A DNA stretch of 5,384 nucleotides from Methanoregulaceae archaeon (GTDB taxonomy: Archaea > Halobacteriota > Methanomicrobia > Methanomicrobiales > Methanospirillaceae), in the NCBI GenBank assembly GCA_013331415.1, contig DUGL01000014.1:1-5384 (forward strand), read 5' to 3'. The position numbers and the translations under genes are program-made. The notes below the pieces were generated by a model. It did not search any database and was not told where the DNA came from. It saw nothing but the letters and a program-made list of their open reading frames with translations. Of this stretch, positions 1-5,226 are shown one piece after another. Numbering within the stretch: the first letter of the stretch is position 1; each line of letters begins with the position of its first letter.

Positions 1-97
1 TCTCAAGGACCCGTTCACCATCACGACACTCCGCTTCGGCAGCCCTGCAGAGGAGCCAGGTGTCTTCCGCCGGAGTATAGACCTGAGGGGGTATCAT
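1..97 (-). CDS. HemK/PrmC-family (Mtq2-like) class I methyltransferase, N-terminal fragment
   Basis: This is the 5' end of a gene that runs off the left edge; 32 codons are visible. The start is an ATG at 97-95 whose last two bases lie in the ksgA stop (ATGA overlap). Residues 6-16 read VYTPAEDTWLL, the N-terminal signature of archaeal and eukaryotic HemK-related (Mtq2-like) methyltransferases, and the fragment ends in RVLE, where the SAM-binding motif I (VLELGxGxG) normally begins. Known members methylate the glutamine of the GGQ loop in class I release factors, which would be aRF1 here. No Shine-Dalgarno sequence is visible, so translation is probably coupled to ksgA. The NPPY catalytic motif lies outside the window, so substrate and completeness cannot be judged. 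Family assignment is fairly secure; the release-factor role is inferred. Confidence 0.85.
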   Translation of the reverse strand, partial: MIPPQVYTPAEDTWLLCRAAEAECRDGERVLE

Positions 98-864
98 TCT
101 GCTGCAAGGTTCGAGATCGTCGCAAAGTCTTCGAGGTAGAGGGTTTCCGGACGCGATGAGAGGATCTCGTCCGGCAGGGCGGCAATGATCTTCTCTGCGG
201 TATCAGGGGACAGGATACCGGCAGATGTACGCAGGCAGTTCCTGACCGTCTTTCTCCGGTGGGTAAAGAGCGCCCGCACCACGTCGGCATACCGATCCTG
301 ATCGGCGATCCGGAAGAGCGGGCCCCGGGGGATCATCCTGACAACCGTGGACCGTACCTGTGGTTTCGGGGAGAATGCCTGGGGAGGCAGGTCAAAACAG
401 CGCTGCACCGAGCAGTAGGTCTGGACCATGATGGAGAGCCGTCCACAGGCCGGGGTTCCGGCCGGCGCCATCATCCGGCTGGCAAACTCTGCCTGGTACA
501 TCAGGATCGCCTCATCAAACCCGATCGCGAGCAGGCGAAACGTGATCTTTGAGGATGCCGAATACGGGAGGTTTGAAACGACGACATCGAAAGGAGGGAG
601 TTCGCACCGTATTGCGTCCCCGCACTGGAGCCGGAGTGTTCCGACCGCGATCTCATCCTCGAAGACGATCTCGAGCTCCTCGACCAGGTCAGGGTCTATC
701 TCGACTGCATTGACCCGGGCACCGCGGTCGAGCAGCTCCCGGGTGAGCACCCCCTCGCCCGGGCCAATCTCCAGCACCGTGCGATCTTTGAGGTCAATGA
801 GTCCGGCTATACGCCGGACCGCATGCTTGTCGATCAGGAAATGCTGGTCTTTTGGCGCTCTCAT
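94..864 (-). CDS. rsmA: 16S rRNA (adenine-N6,N6)-dimethyltransferase KsgA/RsmA (Dim1 family)
   Basis: This 256-residue protein is a complete member of the KsgA/Dim1 family, which uses SAM to dimethylate two adjacent adenines in the 3'-terminal helix-45 loop of small-subunit rRNA, a late step in 30S assembly. Visible motifs are QHFLID (7-12) before the SAM site, EIGPGEGVLT (32-41, motif I), VEIDPD (54-59, the acidic residue that binds the SAM ribose), GDA (82-84), the catalytic NLPY (98-101), FSPKPQV (164-170), and a C-terminal domain with FTHRRKTVRN (200-209) and RPETL (238-242). The ATG at 864 overlaps the upstream DUF655 stop as ATGA, and the ksgA stop overlaps the next start the same way. 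No Shine-Dalgarno sequence precedes it, suggesting termination-reinitiation. The gene is also called ksgA. Length and motifs are normal for the family and no catalytic residue is missing. Confidence 0.97.
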   Translation of the reverse strand: MRAPKDQHFLIDKHAVRRIAGLIDLKDRTVLEIGPGEGVLTRELLDRGARVNAVEIDPDLVEELEIVFEDEIAVGTLRLQCGDAIRCELPPFDVVVSNLPYSASSKITFRLLAIGFDEAILMYQAEFASRMMAPAGTPACGRLSIMVQTYCSVQRCFDLPPQAFSPKPQVRSTVVRMIPRGPLFRIADQDRYADVVRALFTHRRKTVRNCLRTSAGILSPDTAEKIIAALPDEILSSRPETLYLEDFATISNLAAE

Positions 865-1421
865 TTCGAGGTGAAGACGTGGTACTTCACATTCGGGTCC
901 TGGAGCTCCTCCAGGATTCGGTTCACCACCATCCTGTCAGGATGGGGAATCGATTTTATCCGCTGGCTGATGTCAGCGAAGCTCTCGAACGGTCTCTTTT
1001 CACGCTCGGTCAGGATCTCCCACATCAGCTTCTTTCCTATGCCCGGGAGGAGATGGAGCATGTGGAGTTTCGGGGTAATGGATATCGATTTATTGAAGAA
1101 CTGGACAAATTCCTGCTCTTTCTCTTTTACCAGCTGTTCGATGATGAACGGGAGTTCGACCCGTGCAGTCTGGGTGAGCTCGGCGTAGCTGATTCGCCGC
1201 TTGACCCGCTCGACCTTCGGCCTGTCCCCGTCACCGATGTATACCAGCTCGTGGATCTGGATATCGAGCGTCTTTGGCACCAGTTCGAGGAGCTTGAACT
1301 GGGAGAGGCCGATCGCCTGGACGATCGCCTCCCGCTTGAAGACCGGGCGCGGGTCGTCAGGGTGGCCCCGCTGGAGTATATCGAGGACTATTGCATTGAC
1401 CTCTTTCTTATCCGTCTTCAT
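861..1421 (-). CDS. DUF655 family protein (predicted OB-fold/helix-hairpin-helix RNA-binding protein)
   Basis: This 186-residue protein matches the archaeal DUF655 (COG1491) family, whose biochemical function I do not know to have been established. Residues 1-45 are charged and helical in character (VNAIVLDILQRGHPDD). Residues 48-90 are beta-rich (IQIHELVYIGDGDR, then VERVKRRISYAEL), consistent with the small OB/S1-like domain predicted for the family. LLPGIGKKLMWEIL (124-137) is a clear helix-hairpin-helix nucleic-acid-binding motif, followed by a charged helical tail (FADISQRIKSI, then VVNRILEEL). The ATG at 1421 lies 10 nt after the rpoF stop, with GAGGG at 1433-1429 spaced 7 nt before it. 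The gene runs into ksgA with an ATGA overlap. Placement between an RNA polymerase subunit and an rRNA methyltransferase suggests an RNA-related role, perhaps in ribosome biogenesis; that is inference from context only. Confidence 0.93.
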   Translation of the reverse strand: MKTDKKEVNAIVLDILQRGHPDDPRPVFKREAIVQAIGLSQFKLLELVPKTLDIQIHELVYIGDGDRPKVERVKRRISYAELTQTARVELPFIIEQLVKEKEQEFVQFFNKSISITPKLHMLHLLPGIGKKLMWEILTEREKRPFESFADISQRIKSIPHPDRMVVNRILEELQDPNVKYHVFTSK

Positions 1422-1428
1422 AAAAGAG

Positions 1429-1433
1429 CCCTC
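1429..1433 (-). promoter_or_regulatory. Shine-Dalgarno site of the DUF655 gene
   Basis: The minus strand reads GAGGG, 7 nt before the ATG at 1421. It overlaps the TGA stop of rpoF, so ribosomes finishing rpoF arrive directly at this site. It supports the chosen DUF655 start. Confidence 0.6.
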
Positions 1434-1782
1434 AGAGATGTGCCCCGACTATCCCGATAATCGTATCGAGCTCCTCGCCGGTCAGGGTACCTTTTTCCTT
1501 CGCATAAACCGCCCGGAGCTCGTCCCTGCTCCTCGGCGTGATATTGGCTATCCGGTAGGCAATATCGGGTTTCATCTTCTCGAGGGTGAGCAGTTCTGCG
1601 ACCAGCTCGCGCGATCGATCGGCCGATATCCTGAAGGTCTGGTTGGCATGCTCGATGCTCTTGCGAAGCTCATATGACATCTCCTTCTGCGCTTCAATCC
1701 GCTCAGCCTCAACCCGGGAGAGCACCTCGCGCACCTCGGAGAGGGGAACCCTCTCTTCGCTAAGAACAGCCTTCACCTTCAT
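1432..1782 (-). CDS. rpoF: DNA-directed RNA polymerase subunit Rpo4 (RpoF)
   Basis: This 116-residue protein is the archaeal homologue of eukaryotic Rpb4. It pairs with Rpo7 (RpoE) to form the stalk of RNA polymerase, which binds emerging RNA and helps open-complex formation and elongation. The N-terminus (MKVKAVLSEERVPLSEV) matches the family's edge strand and first helix. The C-terminal part (about 69-112, including KMKPDIAYRIANITPRSRDE and GTLTGEELDTIIGIV) is the HRDC-like domain typical of Rpb4/RpoF. An in-frame GTG at 1791 would add three residues, but it lies inside the Shine-Dalgarno sequence AGGTGA (1793-1788). The ATG at 1782, 5 nt after that site, is therefore preferred and gives the family-typical N-terminus. 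The gene follows rpl21e by 23 nt. Its partner Rpo7 is not in this window. Confidence 0.95.
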   Translation of the reverse strand: MKVKAVLSEERVPLSEVREVLSRVEAERIEAQKEMSYELRKSIEHANQTFRISADRSRELVAELLTLEKMKPDIAYRIANITPRSRDELRAVYAKEKGTLTGEELDTIIGIVGAHL

Positions 1783-1787
1783 GCCAG

Positions 1788-1793
1788 TCACCT
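1788..1793 (-). promoter_or_regulatory. Shine-Dalgarno site deciding the rpoF start
   Basis: The minus strand reads AGGTGA, a strong match to the complement of the archaeal 16S rRNA 3' end, spaced 5 nt before the ATG at 1782. A competing in-frame GTG at 1791-1789 is part of this site, which argues against its use as a start. Confidence 0.8.
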
Positions 1794-1805
1794 GAGTCCA
1801 GAGCT

Positions 1806-2096
1806 TTACTTTTGTGCTTTTAGATGTTGCGGTCTGGCGATGACAATTTTATCCTTGTCGCCATCCCGTACTGCGAGCAGCCATGCACGCCCACGCTGTC
1901 CAATAACCGTACCGGTCTTCCCATGGAAGCGGCGGTGCGGCATACCCTTCTGTACGCTCGGTTCACAGACCACATGTACCTTCTGCCCTGTTTCAAATCG
2001 CTGGATGAGCGATGTGACGGGCAGGATACCACGTTTCCGTATCTCTTTCTTGAACTTATAGCGCGTCTTCTTTCTCGGTCCGTTGTGATGTGCCAT
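1806..2096 (-). CDS. rpl21e: Large-subunit ribosomal protein L21e (eL21)
   Basis: This 96-residue basic protein is ribosomal protein L21e, a structural component of the large subunit in Archaea and Eukarya with no bacterial counterpart. The N-terminus (MAHHNGPRKKTRYKFKKEIR) is the lysine/arginine-rich rRNA-binding tail. The SH3-like core contains the family signature GMPHRRFHGKTGTVIGQRGR (51-70), and the protein ends RPQHLKAQK as in homologues. The open frame extends about 55 codons upstream into pus10, but that part has no family similarity. The ATG at 2096, 7 nt after the pus10 stop, gives the expected length. A weak GAGTGA at the pus10 stop may serve as ribosome-binding site. It is the only obvious ribosomal protein gene here and probably sets a high expression level for the segment. 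Confidence 0.97.
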   Translation of the reverse strand: MAHHNGPRKKTRYKFKKEIRKRGILPVTSLIQRFETGQKVHVVCEPSVQKGMPHRRFHGKTGTVIGQRGRAWLLAVRDGDKDKIVIARPQHLKAQK

Positions 2097-2103
2097 GATT
2101 CTC

Positions 2104-3333
2104 TCACTCTCTCCCGGTGTATTCCACCTGCACGACATCGAGTCGCAGGACCCGGGCAGGTCTCCCGAGGATCTCCGCGAGGCTTGGCCGGGTCCTCCCG
2201 TCATCCCCGGAAATGAGCTCCTTGATATAGAGGCCGGCTTCACCGGTAACCTCGATAACATAGCCGTCCTCTTCGCGTCCGATATATGTTATCTCGGTGG
2301 CAGTCCGTTCCCGGACTTTGTCAGCCCGCCGATGTGCGACCCTCTGCGGGGTGCGCTGGTATATTGTGACCCCCATAAGGGCTCCCAGCGCAGATTGGAG
2401 TTCATCCAGGGACAACGGGTCGTCAGTTCCGACCAGGATCCTGTATCTTTTATACCCTTTGTCCGATTTAATCCTTTCCACCTCTGCACGCCGGGTCCAG
2501 CGTTCGAGAGAGACCTCGACCCTGCCACGGGCTGCAGAGTTGACAGCCTCTTCGAGGAGGGTGATATCGAGCGTCCTCTTTCGCGGTGATACCAGCTCCA
2601 TCACGAAGGGACGGCCGGTGCCAATCATCCGGGCATCGATATCCTCACGTCCCGCACCGTGCAGGACCGCCCCCTCTGCAGCGAGGAGCTCCATTGCCGG
2701 TCTCCCGATCAGTTCCTCGACCGAGTCCTGGTACATCTTCCCGGTAAACCCGCACCGCTCACAACCCCGGCCGCGGCAAACCCGGCAGTCCCAGTGCGTC
2801 TGCGGTATCCCCCGCTCCAGTTTCCGGTACCTGCCGGAGAAGAAGACAGGGTTGACCTGGACTTCGACCGAACCGCTGACCGGGTCGAGGATGGCGACCA
2901 CATCCGGACTGGCAAGATCGGCCTCTTTTCCCGTCAGGATCGAGACGGCTTTCCCCACTTCCCGGTTCATCTCGGACTTGAGGGGCTCGGCCGAGGGAAG
3001 AGAGAGATCGCTCCAGACCATCTCCTCGCTCTCGGCCATGAGCGGCGGGACCCGGGTTCCGATGAGAAATGTCTGAAACTCTATCCCGTCCAGTGCTGCT
3101 ACAACCTTCTCTGCCCATTCACCAACCCTGGTAAAGATATCCTGGCAAATCCAGCAGACCCCTTCGTGAGGGTGGTACGGGGTGTTGGAAGAGAGCGCAT
3201 GGGTAACCCGGAGTGCCTCCCCCCGCTCCTGATTCGAGAGCCCGAACGATCGTTTCCCGACCATCCGGCCGAGGCAGTGATCGCAGATCTCACCGTACTC
3301 GAGAATTTTTCCGGTCATTGCATCAAGGTCCAT
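2104..3333 (-). CDS. pus10: tRNA pseudouridine synthase Pus10 (Psi54/Psi55)
   Basis: This 409-residue protein is archaeal Pus10, which isomerises U54 (and in many archaea U55) of the tRNA T-loop to pseudouridine. The N-terminal accessory (THUMP-containing) region carries paired CxxC motifs (C17/C20 and C60/C63) expected to bind zinc. A second cysteine cluster, C183/C186/C191/C194 in a CRVCRGRGCERCGFTGK context, precedes the catalytic domain. The catalytic domain includes GAGREDIDARMIGTGRPF (226-243); Asp231 in GRED corresponds to the catalytic Asp of pseudouridine synthases. The C-terminal GLYIKELISGDDGRTRPSL (367-385) is also characteristic. The ATG at 3333 shares its A with the trmY stop (TGATG), and GGAGGG lies 8 nt upstream (3346-3341), fixing the start. 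Its product is the substrate of the upstream gene's enzyme, TrmY. Confidence 0.97.
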   Translation of the reverse strand: MDLDAMTGKILEYGEICDHCLGRMVGKRSFGLSNQERGEALRVTHALSSNTPYHPHEGVCWICQDIFTRVGEWAEKVVAALDGIEFQTFLIGTRVPPLMAESEEMVWSDLSLPSAEPLKSEMNREVGKAVSILTGKEADLASPDVVAILDPVSGSVEVQVNPVFFSGRYRKLERGIPQTHWDCRVCRGRGCERCGFTGKMYQDSVEELIGRPAMELLAAEGAVLHGAGREDIDARMIGTGRPFVMELVSPRKRTLDITLLEEAVNSAARGRVEVSLERWTRRAEVERIKSDKGYKRYRILVGTDDPLSLDELQSALGALMGVTIYQRTPQRVAHRRADKVRERTATEITYIGREEDGYVIEVTGEAGLYIKELISGDDGRTRPSLAEILGRPARVLRLDVVQVEYTGRE

Positions 3334-3902
3334 CAGGCAGCCCTCCGGTCATGTTCGTTTAAGAGGACGGTGAGGGTATGGTCGGCATGCAGTGCCAGCG
3401 GTCCGACAGAGAATACCGGCATACCCGCGACGGCTGCCACCTCCTGCGCGTTCAGGTTCAGGTGGTCGCTCAGGAGATAATTGTCCGGGAGCAGGGATAC
3501 GGTGCGGATATCGGTGCCTGATTCATCGAGGAGAACAAAAGGGTACTCCGCAAGGAGTTCGGGAAGCCCGCCTCTTCGCACGAATACCCCGGGGGTGGTT
3601 TCACGGAATTCTTCAGATACCGGTTGTGCCAGCGCTTTCTGGATGAGCGAGCCGGAGCTCCGTTCATCCGGGCTCAGATACCGCACAGTTTTTCCCGGGA
3701 AGAGGACGGTCTTTGGCGGATCGGGGGGCCCGAGCAGTACCAGGTAGACCTCGACATCCCGGCGCATCCCGTGCGAGAGGAAGAGGGAAGCATTCACGCA
3801 CCGGCAGAGGATATCCATCCTCCCTGCACCCCCGGGCATGTCGGAGAGCGAGAACTTCCCTGACGTGGTGGCGAGGTGCCCGAGCACGGCAAACCGCAGC
3901 AT
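3333..3902 (-). CDS. trmY: tRNA (pseudouridine(54)-N1)-methyltransferase TrmY (SPOUT)
   Basis: This 189-residue protein is TrmY (COG1901/DUF358), a SPOUT-fold trefoil-knot methyltransferase that uses SAM to convert Psi54 of tRNA to N1-methylpseudouridine. Visible signatures are GRMDILCRC (27-35), SHGMRRDVEV (43-52), SPDERS (77-82), TPGVFVRRGGL (103-113), LLSDH (143-147) and the knot segment SVGPLALHADHTLTVLLNEH (165-184). The frame extends six codons upstream to a TTG at 3920, but the ATG at 3902 is preferred: it gives the family-typical MLRFAVLGH start and lies 4 nt after the srp54 stop. No good Shine-Dalgarno sequence is seen, so coupling to srp54 is likely. One oddity is Thr176 where the M. 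jannaschii homologue, as I recall it, has Cys (HANHCIT). The gene directly precedes pus10, which makes its substrate. Confidence 0.96.
   Translation of the reverse strand: MLRFAVLGHLATTSGKFSLSDMPGGAGRMDILCRCVNASLFLSHGMRRDVEVYLVLLGPPDPPKTVLFPGKTVRYLSPDERSSGSLIQKALAQPVSEEFRETTPGVFVRRGGLPELLAEYPFVLLDESGTDIRTVSLLPDNYLLSDHLNLNAQEVAAVAGMPVFSVGPLALHADHTLTVLLNEHDRRAA
3341..3346 (-). promoter_or_regulatory. Shine-Dalgarno site of pus10
   Basis: The minus strand reads GGAGGG within the last codons of trmY, 8 nt before the pus10 ATG at 3333. With the TGATG stop/start overlap, it indicates efficient initiation of pus10 immediately after trmY. Confidence 0.75.
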
Positions 3903-3906
3903 CCGC

Positions 3907-5226
3907 CTACATCCCGCCAAAGCGCTTCATCATGCGCTGCATGTTGAACTTGCCGCCGGCGCCCCTGACACCCTTGAGGGCCCGCTTCATGTTCTTGTAG
4001 TACTTGATGAGCTCGCGCACCTCTTCGGGCAAGGTGCCTGAGCCCATCGCGATCCGCTGGATACGGGAGCCGGAGAGAACGGACGGGTCATCGAGCTCGG
4101 TTGCGGTCATCGAGTCCATGATGGTGCGGTACCGGGCCATCTTGGTGCTGGTGACATCGTATACTTCTCCCGGTACCTCGATGTTGCCGAGCGGGATCAT
4201 GCTCATGATCTGCTTGAGCGGACCCATCTTGTTGAGCGCCTCGAGCTGCTTGTACATGTCCCGGAGGGTGAATTTACCCCGCATCATGGCATTGATATCG
4301 ATCTCGCTGTCGGTGACCGTCTCCTGTGCCCGCTCCACGAGGGCTTTGAGATCACCCATGCCGAGGAGCCGGGAGATGAAGCTGTCCGGCTCGAACCGTT
4401 CAAGATCCTCGATCGTCTCGCCGCTCCCGATGAAGACGATCCCTGACCGGGTCTCTGTTACGGCCGAGAGTGCCCCCCCACCTTTTGCGGTCCCGTCCAT
4501 CTTGGTGATGATAACGCCATCAATACTGATGGCATCATGGAAACGTTTTGCCTGGTCGCGCGCCTGCTGCCCGAGTGCCGCATCGATCACCAGCCAGCGG
4601 TGGGTCGCCTGGGTCATGGCATTGAGGTCGATGATCTCCTGGATGAGATCCTCCTCGAGTGCGTGGCGGCCCTGCGTGTCAATGATCACGACCTCGGCAG
4701 TGCCGAGGCTCTTTAACCCGTTCTTTACAATAACGCGGGCATCCTGTTCGGCAGGGTCCCCGTAACAGGGGATATTGATCTTTGCACAGAGGGTACTCAG
4801 CTGGTCAAAGGCCCCGGGCCTGAAGGTATCGGCGCAGATAACTGCTGTTTTCAGGCCTTTCCTCTGGAAAAAGCGGGCAAGCTTCGCCGTGGTCGTCGTC
4901 TTCCCGCTCCCCTGGAGGCCGGCCATCAGGATCTTCTGGGGGCCGAGTTTCACCTCGCCGGATACCCCGACCAGGTTGACCAGTTCCTGGTACACGATTC
5001 GGAGGACGTGCTCCCGGGCGGTCATGCCCTTTTGCGGGGCCTCCTCAAGCGAACGGGTCTTGATCGCCTGCGAGAGCTGCATGACGAGCTTCACATTCAC
5101 ATCAGCCTGCAGGAGCGCCCGCTGGAGATCCCTGACCAGTTCCTCGACCGCGACACGATCGATCACGGTCTTTCCGGCAAGTTTCTTCAGGGCGTCCTTG
5201 AGGGATGTTCCCAGCCGGTCAAGCAT
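3907..5226 (-). CDS. srp54: Signal recognition particle GTPase SRP54 (Ffh)
   Basis: This 439-residue cytosolic protein is the SRP GTPase that binds signal sequences at the ribosome, together with 7S RNA and SRP19, and delivers the ribosome to FtsY at the membrane. The N domain spans roughly 1-90. The G domain shows G1 GLQGSGKTTTTAK (103-115), DTFRPGAFDQL (133-143), G3 DTQGR (183-187), G4 TKMDGTAKGGG (241-251) and GSGE (267-270). The methionine-rich M domain (about 320-439) has a finger loop near MGPLKQIMSMIPLG (334-347) and the SRP-RNA-binding SGSRIQRIAMGSG (385-397). The G3 motif is odd: DTAGR is usual, and the codon for the third position is CAG (Gln). The ATG at 5226 overlaps the ftsY stop (TGATG), with GGAGGGG upstream. 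Length is normal for archaea. Confidence 0.98.
   Translation of the reverse strand: MLDRLGTSLKDALKKLAGKTVIDRVAVEELVRDLQRALLQADVNVKLVMQLSQAIKTRSLEEAPQKGMTAREHVLRIVYQELVNLVGVSGEVKLGPQKILMAGLQGSGKTTTTAKLARFFQRKGLKTAVICADTFRPGAFDQLSTLCAKINIPCYGDPAEQDARVIVKNGLKSLGTAEVVIIDTQGRHALEEDLIQEIIDLNAMTQATHRWLVIDAALGQQARDQAKRFHDAISIDGVIITKMDGTAKGGGALSAVTETRSGIVFIGSGETIEDLERFEPDSFISRLLGMGDLKALVERAQETVTDSEIDINAMMRGKFTLRDMYKQLEALNKMGPLKQIMSMIPLGNIEVPGEVYDVTSTKMARYRTIMDSMTATELDDPSVLSGSRIQRIAMGSGTLPEEVRELIKYYKNMKRALKGVRGAGGKFNMQRMMKRFGGM

Noticed and set aside
852..1460. Plus-strand 202-codon open frame antisense to the DUF655 gene
   Set aside because: It mirrors the codon pattern of the well-supported minus-strand gene, has no recognisable motif or ribosome-binding site, and is explained by G+C-rich third positions.
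1783..1830. A-rich stretch around the rpl21e-rpoF gap as a possible promoter
   Set aside because: It includes rpl21e codons for Lys and a 23-nt gap with scattered A residues, but no clear TATA box with a BRE at the right distance from rpoF.
2097..2261. Upstream extension of the L21e frame by 55 codons
   Set aside because: The extension overlaps pus10 coding sequence and lacks similarity to L21e; the internal ATG at 2096 gives the normal family length.
2659..3480. Plus-strand 273-codon open frame antisense to pus10 and trmY
   Set aside because: It runs across the boundary of two clear minus-strand genes, is proline/arginine-rich low-information sequence, and shows no domain I recognise.
4004..4765. 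Plus-strand 253-codon open frame antisense to srp54
   Set aside because: It is Ser/Met/Arg-rich in the way expected of the complement of a conserved GTPase gene, and has no family motif.
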